From assembly GCF_037975245.1 (NCBI RefSeq), contig NC_092581.1, forward strand, positions 18,653,303-18,717,302: 64,000 bases of DNA, given 5' to 3'. Positions within the stretch are counted from its first letter, which is position 1; every line of letters begins with the position of its first letter. Origin of the DNA: Apostichopus japonicus. Lineage: Eukaryota > Echinodermata > Holothuroidea > Aspidochirotida > Stichopodidae. The position numbers and the translations under genes were made by a program. Shown in pieces: positions 12,391-23,566 of this stretch. A model generated the notes under the pieces. It ran no database searches. It was given only the letters and a program-made list of their open reading frames with translations, and was not told the DNA's origin.

Positions 12391-15300
12391 TCATTTTTTC
12401 AGCGTTTTCCTGATGAGCGTCATTCTCTGTTTATGAGCCTCCGTTGCTGCTGGTCTTTTAACTTGCCTGTTTTCTTCCGACGTGTAACCAGGGATCCACA
12501 TGTTCCAATTTCTCTCTGAAAAGGAAAAGATATATAAACATAATAATAATAATTATAATAATAATCATACTAATAATAATAATATTAATCATAATAATAA
12601 TAATAATAATAATAATACAAAAGATTAAAACAAAAAGTGAAATTTGTTATTTCACATCTTCCTGTGAAACTGTGGAAGCATACTTCCCCCATTACCTATG
12701 CACTCATTGTCTCAACCTGTGGCGCCCTTAAAATTTAACATGACCATAAGCAAGTATATTCGCAAAACCTCTTACCTAAGTGAAGCAGGACATCTCGGAC
12801 CTCCAACGTACTGGACTTCCTGTGTTTGGCCAGCTGGCACCCAGCAGTGACTATATTCTCAATGAAATCGTCAGCGATTTGTAACAGCATCTATTAAAGA
12901 AGAAATCACAAACGTCTCACTGAGCTAAACGAAACACCAGATAATCAAAATATAATCTATTGCATAAAGATTTCTACTTTGTCATTTCAAGCAACAGATT
13001 CTACATGGCATCAAGGTTTACAGATGAGAAAGTTGATCTCTTGTAAGATGATTAATATGGGCAAGTTCAATTGTGTTTTTCTCACAGCTATAGTTGCCAG
13101 GGACATCACATGACTATAATCCCTAGAAGCCTTCACCATTCCATGACTTTATTGATTGAAAAACAGTCAGCAGTAAATCAGTTTGATTTTTTCCCAGCAT
13201 GAATTACATTTTGAAGTTCTCTCTGACAAAATGTTCGATTCGGAGGAATACACAGGATTCGAAATGCATTTGATATTTTGTAAACTTCAAAATTCTTCTA
13301 TTGTTAAATGTACAGCAAAGATTATAAAAAGCAACCAGCCTTGGATTTGGTACTGATTTATAACTATTCTATGATAATAATCGCTCATTTTCATTCTCAG
13401 TGTACAAATCGGTCGTTTGTCATATAGCTACGGTTTTTCAGACCAACCAAAATCTATGGCCTGGTTCTCCAAGGGACAACCAGAAAAAAAATCGTTAAAA
13501 AGTTGTCCAGTAAATCTATTTACCTCTTCCACATCTTCATCCAGCTGGGTGTTAGGATCAATCTCCCTCACCAAGTCCTGAATCTTCTTCTTATTTAAAA
13601 CCTTTTTGATAATAAAACAAAAAGTACCACAAGTTAACACATTTTTGTTCTATTGTTGTAGCAAAGGGATGGGGATGCATGTACATTCTGTGATTGTATC
13701 CATCACGTTAGAGACAGCATTTCTTGGCTATGCAATTTAAAACTCTTTCACTTTTACAATTTCCAACATACACACACATTTACCAGAGAGGACAATCGTC
13801 ACTTTAGACAGCGAGCCAAAGGAACTGTGATGGCGTTGCACCGATAATTTGACAGTGCTTGACCTTTGACCAAGACCAAGACTTTCTGCTCTACCTCTAT
13901 TCAATTTGACCAATGGTACCTGATTCCTGTTATTTAGTTTTTGTTCAATCATCTCACGTGTGCATTGTCTGAGCTGTGTCTCTATTGCGATATTCAATTT
14001 GACCAATGGTACCTTAATTTTTTGTAAATCATCTCACCTGTGAATTGTCTGAGCTGTGTCTGGACGCTGAGTCACTCATGGTGTTTCCCGGCCTGCCACT
14101 CTTTCCCAAAGCCAGCGACTGGCTCTGACTTTTGGCCAGTGCTAGTTGAATCTCTTGTTGTCTTAACTTTTCACTCTTGACCTACAAAGGACACAGAATT
14201 GGACATCTCTAAGGATGATAATGAGGCTGATATCTTATATCTCCATATGTATAAACCAATAGCAAGAGAAATTTTAATTTGGGTCTCTGAGTTATCGATA
14301 GTTACAAATTATGCATTTATACTTTAAATTAACGGTAGGTAAATTGAAATACCTATCCTATTGACCTATTGATCCTGTTGACCCGAATCATCCGGTCTTT
14401 CAACATTGATAGATGATGGCATTCTCTTGTATCAAATTATTTATTACTTTCTCGAAAGGTTGATATTTTTGTGAGAAATGACCCACCCATATTTGTGGCC
14501 AATAAACACAAACCAGCACGATCGGACACATGTACAGTTTTGAATACTTCCAAGGCACGACCAACAATAATTTAACTTACATTTAAACATTAATTAAATT
14601 TATTAATTAATTATATAAGTAAATGAATAATGCAAACCTGACTGGGAAATTTGAGACAATGGGGGAAAAAAAGGGAAAAGAAAGTTATGGCTGAAATGGG
14701 ATTTGAACAGGTGACCTCTGGGCTTGCAACCTAGGGGGGTCACTGGTTCAATTCTTGTTCCAGCCATAAATTCTTTGCTCTTTTCCAATTTAAACTTAAT
14801 GGAAGTTTTCACAATACCGAAATGGCATACCCAAGATATGGGAAATCTACAATCTGGTCTCACATCAGCTTGCAAATGCAGCATAACATGACTTACGACC
14901 TCTGAAAATATCAGCTAATGACCAACCCTTGCTTGTTCCGTGAGAGCTTTGCTCATTAAATCCCGGAGTTTCTTCAAGTCTTGCTCCTGTCTGACATTCA
15001 AAGATCCGGCTTTCTCAAGTTGTTCCAATCTCTGAAAGAAACCAAATTATGTAAACTCAGATTCATCTCGCTGAAACAGACTTCCAAGACGGGGGGGGGG
15101 GGGGGGGGGTTAGCTAGTCTTCCAATATCAGATCCTGTTTCGTTGTACACAAACGAGACGAGGAACATTCAGAGGGTTTTCAGTAAATAGGAAGTTTTTT
15201 ATCCTTTTATATTAAGGAAAGAAATCTTGTTTTTCATTCTCATCTAACACTTCTCCGGTCTCACCAGATTCAGTCAATCGACAAGTGAACATTTTCTTTC

Positions 15301-18300
15301 TTGTTAAAAGAAAGAAGAGAGAATCAGGAGGGACAAACAGTCCTCCATCGTGGACCCTGATCAAACTCCATCTTTCTGACAGATGTGGCTGGCTAGTAAA
15401 TGGTCATTGGCTTTATCCATTCATGATATTACTTAATATCTTCAGCCCCAAATCCTACATGTAAATGAGGCTAGTTTCATCTGCTTTGAACATGTGATGT
15501 AAATCTGACTGAAGATGATATTGATCTCCTGTTGTCAGTCTGAAAAATTTGAACACCTTATATGGTGATAATAAATGTCAGAAAAACTAGGGATGCACCG
15601 GATCCAAATTTTTGGATCCGGCCGGAACCGGATTTTGCCGGATAGTACTTGAAATCCGGCCGCAACCGGATTTTTTCATAACACAAAAGAAAATCATAAA
15701 TAAGAAGTAGAAGTATGAAACAAGGAGCAAATCTTAGGTGAGGTATACGCATATTATAAAGAAGGTGAAATTAAGACCCCATTTATGAGATTAAATATGA
15801 CTTGAAGTGGTGTAATTTACATTCTTTAATAAAATAACTACAATAAAATTATTGACAAGCTTGATACAGTATGTAAATTTGTTTGCTGAAAAATACTGCA
15901 TACTACCTATGAAGTTTGTTTTAAAACGGGAAGCTAAATTTCACAAATCTCATACTTTATACTGAATAAAAAGATTATTTAATTGTTGCAGTAACACTAC
16001 TATCAGGATTTAGAATTGTCTTTTATTATTCATTATTTGGTAACAAATTTTTACACTGCAATATTATCTATATAAAAAAAAAAAAAAAGCATTGCATCTT
16101 TCCAGAAGTGGAAGAAACTTCTTATCTATCTTTTATCTATCCTTTAAAATGGAATTGAATGTTCATTAGAACACTTAAAGATTTAGGTTTTTCATGAACT
16201 TTTAGGAACATTCATCGTGACAAGAGATATCTCTTTCTGTGAGAAAATTAGATACTGTTTTTTCTATGACTGGCACCCCATTTGGTGGAAACTCTTCTAG
16301 TCCATTGCTTCATTTATTTATAAAAGTGCCAAGATTACAATTTGCATATTGCCATGACTACAAACAATGAGTAACAATTGACAGCTTTCTAGACAGGAAA
16401 TGGACTGTAGTGGTCCACAAAAAGATCCATTGTTTTGACTTCTTAAGGTCCTAATGCACATGTTTGGATTTTGAACATTTCATTTCATGCAAGTGTTTCT
16501 CTCTGACCATATAAGAGATTGTTTCACACATAAAAATTCAGAGAAAACATAAACGCCAACAATAATGGGAAAGTAAAGATTCAATGGAACAGTATTTTGA
16601 CAGATAAGTATATGAGTGGTCTATTTTAACTGCACAATATTAAACTGATGAAGGCTGCAAGAAATGATTTCACTGCAAACTGTATTTGTTGTAATAGAGC
16701 TCTTCATATTATTATAGTAGTTGTATTATTTTGGTTGATCTTTAGAAACAGTGGGTCAGACCAGTGAGAAAATTCAATTAAACATGTTAAACCTAATTTT
16801 TCCTTACTTTGAATGTTTTTATTAATTTTTGGAAATAGTTTACATTGATTTAAGTTAATACCAACACCTTTTTAAGGAATAATTCAGGGCAGATTTTGAA
16901 AAAGATCCGGCCGGATTTTGAAAAATATCCAGCCGGAACCGGAAGCGGATAATTTCTCACTATCCGGCCGGATAGTCCTGCAGGACCGGATATCCGGTGC
17001 ATCCCTAAGTACTTTTAAGTTGCCATGGAATCAAATGATGCACAAACAAAGAATAAGTACTCTTCTTCTACAGATACTCTTGACATATCTAAAAATTGTG
17101 AAATGAAGTTGACAATACTTGATACTTCATATTTATATTATAAATATTGTTATAAAGTGCATGGATTGAAGAAATGAGTATCACTAATAATGAAGAAAAG
17201 CGATGCAATTAACAGAATAAGTTGCAGTGAGGGTGGCGGAGAGCTTTGAAAGATGCTTAATGTAGTAAAGAGAAGGAACCACTAGCCAGCTGAGTAATAA
17301 GCCCCTGAAGTGTGCAAAAGCATCAATATAAGTTGATGGTCATTCTGGAATTTCTGGGCCTCTGTAAGTGTTCCCTGAAATCTTTGAGATCATTTTAATG
17401 CAGCATTGACAATCTGATGGATTTGGACCGTCAAGGCAGGAATCCATTTGGTCACGTTTTGGTTTACGTTTGGAATTTACAATGCAGCTTTCATTTGTTT
17501 AGTATATATCTTTAATTATGTTGTTGCTGCTACTAATGTTTCTAATTTTCTACAGTTAGTTCTAATTTGTTATTTTTTTTCTTTATTTAGTATTCTTATT
17601 TTAAGAGGAGCAGGGGGGGGGGGGGGGGGACTTAACTGGATTAACTTGAGCAAATTCTAGTTCTTCTATCTGACATGCTATATAGCAATTTACCAACAGA
17701 AACATTCATTTGTTATAAATTCAGAGACGGAAAATTTTCTCAAATTTTTATCTTTCTGTCATTTCTTAAATAAATCAAGTCATTCTTGGCATTGACACTG
17801 AAAGCTGCCAGTATTGCCAACACCAACTCAGTAATCTTTCAAAATTGTTTTTTTAAAACATGATTATTGAGGAAGATACTGACAGATAAATGATACGGTC
17901 TGACATCTAAATGCCAAAACTTAATACCTTACACCTCATGGAGGATCAAAACGATGCCTCAAAGATACAGAATATGTTGTGCTCACTTTTTCTGAATAAC
18001 AAATTTGTGGATCCAATTCGCACATGCAATTAAGTCTGTATCATTGTGAAAGGAAATGTAGCCTAGTCACCATTCTTGTGAAACTGTTTTATTTTTGTTT
18101 TGTTATGTTATGAGATCTCAGAGATAGGCGGGTTATCCCAGTGCTGGTCATTGGGGGTTGCAAATATGTTCAGTTCTCCTAGCTTCTTGTTTTAGACTCT
18201 ACTACATGAATTCACCTCTGAATGCAAGCCAAATAAAGGAAAAAGAGAAATTGCAATTTAAGCATAGATGACAGACTATCATTGACTGTGCCAGTAGAGA

Positions 18301-19192
18301 AAAAAAATTGTCTGCAATGGTTAAATTAATATTTCTTTATATACTTGATGAATGTAGCAATTCTATTAGTAGATGGAACAGCGACACCAATGTTTGAAAT
18401 GGAATGAAAAGATGAATTTCAATGCCTCCAGTCAAAAAATGCAGCCAAGATATGAAGAAAGAGAGCAAAATGTTGTCAAATACAGTAGATCTTAAAAAGG
18501 ATAAAGTAGAATAAAATGTTGACCAGAAATGCATATAATCAGGGTTCTTGCATTTTCCGTGACACAACAAAAGAAAAGGATTTATCACTTTTCATTTCAC
18601 CAAAATGATCCATTTCCTTTATATTGTTCACAGCCCATCTGAAGGTGGTCACAGGACTGTCTTGACATCTGTGATTCTGGACTCTTGATGTCGTCAAACC
18701 TAATTTTGTTACAACTTTTCATAGTATTTTTGGACTTTTTTGTCTTTCCTTTCTTTTGCAAAATATTCTATGTCTGTGTCAAGCTTTCGCATATTTCTTG
18801 TCTTTTCCATTCTTTCATGGAATTTCACGACAGCAAGAACCCTGAATGATGTACAACAAGAGAATTTGAAAATGTTATTTAAAGGAAGCGAGTAAAGTTA
18901 GAATCAGGATATATGTCTCTGTCACCTGTGAATCGTGAAGTGAAATGTAAGCATTTCAAGATAAAACAGCGTGGAGATTTTAGTAGCAGAACGCCGAAAT
19001 GCTGGTTAGTAGAAGCAGGAGAGACGTCTGAACTCGGATGTGACTTACACTTATCTGCGCCTCAATATCATGAATAGTCTCCTGCAGGGTCTTTCTTGGA
19101 GCCTGCGAGGAGGTGGAGGAGGAGGAGGAGGGCGGTGCGGGTGACGGTAACAATGCGGTATTGGTTGACTGCACTGTTGGCGACTCATTCAT
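12391..19192 (-). CDS. TAF12: TAF12, TFIID/SAGA histone-fold subunit
   Basis: Six coding exons on the minus strand: 19049-19192, 14927-15031, 14038-14181, 13524-13601, 12776-12890 and 12391-12515. They sum to 711 nt, a 236-residue protein with consistent phases. The conserved histone fold spans about residues 132-206: [15 protein letters not shown], then [16 protein letters not shown], then [20 protein letters not shown] and [11 protein letters not shown]. The C-terminus [14 protein letters not shown] matches the family end. TAF12 pairs with TAF4 in TFIID and with ADA1 in SAGA and acts in RNA polymerase II initiation. The N-terminal 48 residues are Ser/Pro-rich, followed by a Gln/Lys-rich probable coiled coil, making it longer than the 161-residue human protein. 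The start at 19190-19192 is the first in-frame ATG after an acceptor at 19228, so a 5' UTR exon probably lies upstream. The exon 2 donor (AGG followed by gttggt) is weak. Confidence 0.95.
12539..12617. repeat. (AAT)n microsatellite
   Basis: An imperfect AAT/ATA trinucleotide tract in the last TAF12 intron, about 25 nt upstream (in the transcript sense) of the final exon's acceptor. Confidence 0.9.
13900..14061. repeat. Direct duplication of the TAF12 exon 3 end and its splice donor
   Basis: Two copies, 13900-13981 and 13993-14061, share TTCAATTTGACCAATGGTACC and AATCATCTCAC followed by ATTGTCTGAGCTGTGTCT. The right copy contains the last 24 nt of TAF12 exon 3 and its true donor at 14037/14038. 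The left copy keeps an equivalent donor (gtgagatgatt on the minus strand) at 13957/13958. The copies differ by a short indel and a few substitutions. Confidence 0.85.
14685..14769. repeat. 85-bp imperfect palindrome with tRNA T-arm-like arms
   Basis: Both strands read TTATGGCTG, then a TTGAAC core, then GTGACC, giving arms of about 35 bp around a short CTTGCAA/TTGCAAG-like centre. Each arm ends like a tRNA T-arm plus acceptor (GGTTCAATTC or TGTTCAAATCC followed by CAGCCAT). It lies in the TAF12 intron between exons 2 and 3. It may be a transposon remnant or a head-to-head pair of tRNA-like pieces. No cloverleaf can be formed with confidence. Confidence 0.6.
15588..17007. mobile_element. 1.4-kb non-autonomous DNA transposon with GC-rich subterminal repeats
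   Basis: The left end TAGGGATGCACCGGAT is repeated exactly in inverted orientation at the right end (16992-17007). Subterminal blocks contain many CCGGCCGGAT and AACCGGATTTT words in both arms. The core is AT-rich without an ORF. AGGGATGCACCG termini resemble some hAT families, but the flanks show no clear 8-bp duplication, so the superfamily is open. It sits in the long TAF12 intron. Confidence 0.8.
18540..18844. mobile_element. Possible short hAT-like MITE
   Basis: The left end CAGGGTTCTTGC is matched by its inverse GCAAGAACCCTG at the right end, enclosing 305 bp. The CAGGG start recalls hAT ends. There is no convincing target duplication and no ORF. It lies in TAF12 intron 1. Confidence 0.5.
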
Positions 19193-21991
19193 TGTTACTA
19201 CAGATTCTTTGTGTAAATCAATATCAACTGTCAAAGGCAGGAAATCAAAAATTCATAAACATTGTAATTGTTTGTTTTAAAAAAAGGATTTCACTAAATT
19301 CAGTGGCCACTATGATGACCACTTACATGTACTTATATGCAAACTTGTGTGAAATATTAGTTTATTAAGCATAGCATTAAAGGTCTGCTGTATAGACCCC
19401 AACTATAGCATGCTATCATGGAAAAGTTTCTTGGGATTATGTAATCGACCTGCCTTGGTCGTAAATGACCTCTTTTTACCAATTAGTCTGCAACGCCTGC
19501 CACATATAATTTTCTTGTATGAGGGTCCTCCTGTGAACGCTGTATGATTAACTACACTGTAGACATGAACATATTTCCACAGTGTTTACACAAAGAGCCT
19601 AATGATGTTAAGAAGCTATGCAGGCTAATTATTAAGCCTGAGGTTGATTTATGACCGCGGCAGGTTGATTACATAATCCCAAACTTCCCTACCTATAGCG
19701 TGCTATAATAATAGGAGACAATAAATCAGATCTTTAAGCACTTTATTAAGCATATTTCGTACAATTTTATAATATGATTTGTCTTCGATACATTTTGCTT
19801 TCACTTGACGATTTATTTTCAATCTAAATCGGATCCTCAGTATCTTACTCACATCTGATAATGTTGTGTTCTCAACTGAACTGCTAATTTATGCAATTAA
19901 AACCCTGATCGAAGGAGCTCATCTCAATATCTGGCTAAATTTTCTGAAGTTGGGCCGTTGAATAGAACTTGTCAAATTATGCAACACAGGGCAAATTTTT
20001 AATCACTGGCAATCCCTCTTTTCTTATTGGTTATCCAACCAACAAATTTGTTTGTTCGAAAAATGGGAGCAAAACAGCAAAGAATGAACAATATGCATTT
20101 TCGCCGGTATAGTATCGCAAAATGGGCAAATTGCTATACAAGTGTAAACATGTACAGCACTTTTTGCACATAGAAACCATAGTATTTAATCAGAGAAGGT
20201 TCTGAGGCCTTCAAAATTGCGACACAAAATTTGATCAATAGATTATGCCCTTAATAAATACACTGTAGGAGACAATGCAAGTTTTAAATGGTCATCGAAT
20301 TGTCCAGGACGATCAAATTGCTGTTCGGGCAATCAACATTAGCTTTGGAGGTCGTCCGGCAGACGATTAGTTGTTTGTATCAGACTCAGATTACATTGTA
20401 CATAATAATCCCAAATACAGAAGATAAAATGATAAATTGGTATTGCCCTCCACCACTACACTAAGAACTTGGTCGTCTCAGATGGTCGGACTCCGTTAAA
20501 TACTTGCCCAGTGACACATATCCAGATCAGAATCTTTTGAGTACTCTATTTGTATCTCAGTGTGTGGATCACACACACTGTGGATCACATCTCCTGCAGT
20601 TGTGTTCCTCAATGGAGTGTTAGGAAACAGAGACCTAGATCAGATTTGGAGTCTTGGACGAGTTTGGAACAAGTTTGATGATACTCTCGAAAGCACTGTG
20701 TTGACATTGTTGTTGCTAGGCCAATGGCTCTTAGTCTAACATACAATAAATAGAGTTGGTAATTATCTCTGTGGTGTCTTTTGATTCAGTTATAACTTGC
20801 TGAACAGTATTTCATATATTTACATGCAGTGGATAAAAGCATTTTTACTTGCATGGATGAGACCATATACAATACTAGTTCATAGGAATTTATTCATTTG
20901 CATCCTTTAAATATTTTTAAATAGCCTACCTGCTGTAATGTATAGCCTAATGTTCAGGCCTAGGCTAGGTGTAAGTTAGGTCTAGGGCCTAATTTAAGTT
21001 GGCTTACACTCTTTTGAATTAGATTAGATTAGGAAGTTATCACACCTTGAATGATAAACATTAGACAAAGACTAAGCCTATCAATTAATTTTTAAGTATA
21101 GCCAATAGTTGGCCTGCTATTTCTGTGGAAGATACGCCGAGATTTTGAATATAAACTTATCATTCTAATGAACGATATTTATTAAGGCCTTACGTTATAA
21201 AACTGCAGTGTACCCTTAAAATAAATTACCAGTAAAACATTACTTAGGCTAGGCCTAGGCCAGACGGACCTACACTATAACATAACGTTAATTTTAACTA
21301 AAGCCTAACGTTATATACAATACACACAGTATTACTGCAGTGCCGCTTTTCAATGAAAATGCGCCAACGTGAAAAACTGGGAGATATTTATGATACCCAT
21401 TACCTAGAATTTCGATAAAAATTAGCTCACTGCATTCTGAATGTCATTTCTCGTTTGTTCGATTGTCATGCCGGTACAGTGTGTGTATGGCGCGATAATT
21501 AGTTAAGATGGATTGTAGCATTTCTTCCATGTACCCCTATGGTCACATCTACCACCAATTAATTGTTTAGTCATGTGCAAGATTACCTGATGCTGTTTAC
21601 ATGATTTGCCAGGTTTAGGACAGAGCCGGGCTGTATACCACAGCAACGTACCTCTTACCAGTCGTTTGTCGTGTCATTTCAGTGAACGAGAGGGTCCTAC
21701 CCCAGTAGCCAAAGGTAGTTTCTTTTGTTTTGCCAATATCAATATTTAGGGTTTGGTGCAGGTATGTAGGCCTATAGAGTTTTCTCACCAGTCTGAGTGC
21801 GTATTCCAATGAACTCTCAACTACGCTGAGTACCATGCAGCTCCCTGTCTAAACCTCGCATGAGCGTTTCACAGTAACAAGAAAGGGATTGTATCATTAG
21901 GGCTGTCTCTAGGGGGTAACTAGGTATACATATTCGTCCAACCTTTAAAGACCATCACTCTATTTGTATACTAATGCAGGTTTTAAAAAAG
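19193..21991. other. Intergenic region between divergent TAF12 and PEBP genes
   Basis: It should contain both promoters and any 5' UTR exons. It holds a TTAA-flanked element at 19377-19737 and a GGCCTA-rich block at about 20920-21300. I see no coding exon; the short ORFs have no family signature. Confidence 0.6.
19377..19737. mobile_element. TTAA-flanked MITE, second family
   Basis: TTAA bounds the element on both sides (19377-19380 and 19734-19737). The arms are long imperfect inverted repeats. The left arm runs AGGTCTGCTGTATAGACCCC, TATAGCATGCTAT, then GGGATTATGTAATCGACC. The right arm on the other strand runs AGATCTGATTTATTGTCTCC, TATAGCACGCTATA, then GGGATTATGTAATCAACC. Arms extend about 100 bp. 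No ORF is present. It is distinct in sequence from the 3487-3813 family. Confidence 0.75.
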
Positions 21992-23566
21992 ATGGAAGCA
22001 TTTACAGAATGGAAGATTGTTCCTGAGGTCATTGAAACAGTACCCCTGGCAGTTGCAGAGGTTGCATGGTCTAATGGAGTCAAAGCAGATATGGGAAAGA
22101 TACTAACAACTACTCAGGTATGGCATAGAAAATGGTCATTCTTGTTGAATGATATAAATGCCACAGACAAAATGTATGGAAAGTATGAGAGCAAAATAGC
22201 AACATGAAAATATATATTTTCCTCATGGCACCTAAGCTCTATGGCAGATGACGTTTCAACTACCAATTTCCAACTTGCATGGGAAATGTTTATCTTAATT
22301 GGTTTAAATTACCATCATGCAGGTCAAAGATCGACCGAAGGTCACATTTCCACATGAGTCTGGGTGCCTGTACACAGTTATTATGACAGATCCCGATGCT
22401 CCAAAAGATAAAGCCGAAGTCCATCACTGGATGACAATCAACATTAAAGATGGTAACTCAGAGACCGGTCAAGTCCATTCAGAGTACTTTGGATCTAGAC
22501 CACCTCAGGGAACAGGTAACTTTACTTTGCTTCTAACTTACCTGCATCCACACAACCATCGTACTCTCACTCTCCTGTGTCTAAAGCTATCTGGTAAACT
22601 ATATAATAATTTCACTGATAAATACCAGCCACTCACCAGTGAACGGCCATATTTCATTCGGGCTGCAACTAGCATTCCTGAAGTGTTGCATGTAAGTGCT
22701 GTGCTAGTAAATATATGATCATACAAACCAGGTAAGTTTGGGGTATCTTTCCAATAAATTCTGTTGCTTCAAATATGAGACCCTAAGAGTGGTAATCATA
22801 AGTGTCACCCACAGGTACAGTATGCCTGACATTTCAATCTTGGGGGGCACAGGGGGTTGGGGGCACAGCACTTAATTAGGGGGGCACAATGTTTATTTGT
22901 GAATGCCATCCTGGGGGGAGGGGTCTAAGGGGAGGGGTGTTTTTGATTAATTAAGGGTCCTTAGATGCAAGCTGGTGCTATATTTTGCAACTTGATGTAA
23001 CTTTATGTTCAAGAATTTTCTAGCTTATCCTGTTCGATATTTATGTTTTTAATTGAGTCAGAAAAGTTTTTGTTTGAGTATTTTTTTAACACTACAAATT
23101 GCATCTGGGGGTCATGATTTTTTGAGGGGAGGCCCCTCCCCCCCAAGGCCACCCACTGGGGACACCACTGTTGATCATGCTCAAGATTCAGACTTTGGGT
23201 CAAGAAGAAGATTTGTAATGATATCCCATAGCAGAGATCCTTCATAAATTATGAAAATATTGATATCTTAGGTCAAATTCGACTTGGGTCTACCATTTCT
23301 TTCTCTATGTTATTTCTCCTATCGTGTTTGATATTTCAGGAATACACAGGTATATATTCTTAGTTTACAAACAGCCCAGTGATTACACTCCTACCGAAGC
23401 TTACAGACCTCGCAATCGAGAGAGGAGATGTCTTTGGAGTGTACGGCAGTTCGCCAAAGATAACAATTTGGGAAATCCAGTGGCGGGGAATTTTTATCGG
23501 GCAGAGTTTGATTCCTATGTTCCAACCCTGCATGCAGAACTGACTTCTGCAACCCCACAAGAATGA
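21992..23566 (+). CDS. Phosphatidylethanolamine-binding protein (PEBP), first copy
   Basis: Three exons, 21992-22117, 22323-22515 and 23340-23566, join to 546 nt encoding 181 residues, close to the usual 187. The family core is clear: YTVIMTDPDAP (residues about 62-72), HHWMTINIKDG, EYFGSRPPQGTGIHRYIFLV and PVAGNFYRAEFD. The Asp of DPDAP, the His of HHW and GxHRY are the conserved anion/phospholipid pocket residues. PEBPs are small cytosolic proteins that bind phospholipid headgroups; vertebrate PEBP1 inhibits Raf signalling, but that role cannot be read here. An in-frame ATG at 21974 would add six residues; I chose 21992 because the bases before it (tactaatgcag) could be an acceptor. A second PEBP gene with the same exon phases follows at 27521. 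Confidence 0.93.
22812..23174. repeat. Degenerate G-rich repeat in PEBP intron 2
   Basis: A G-run-rich block whose right end, on the other strand, reads CAGTGGTGTCCCCAGTGG, similar to ends of common inverted-repeat elements. The left end is too worn to confirm a matching terminal repeat, so the boundaries are approximate. Confidence 0.35.

Noticed and set aside
14603-14884. 93-codon minus-strand ORF
   Set aside because: It spans the tRNA-like palindrome in a TAF12 intron and has no protein family signature.
20277-20510. Possible inverted-repeat element (GCAAGTTTTAAATGG left, similar inverse right)
   Set aside because: Only about 13 of 15 end bases match, no target duplication, and the rest of the arms do not align.
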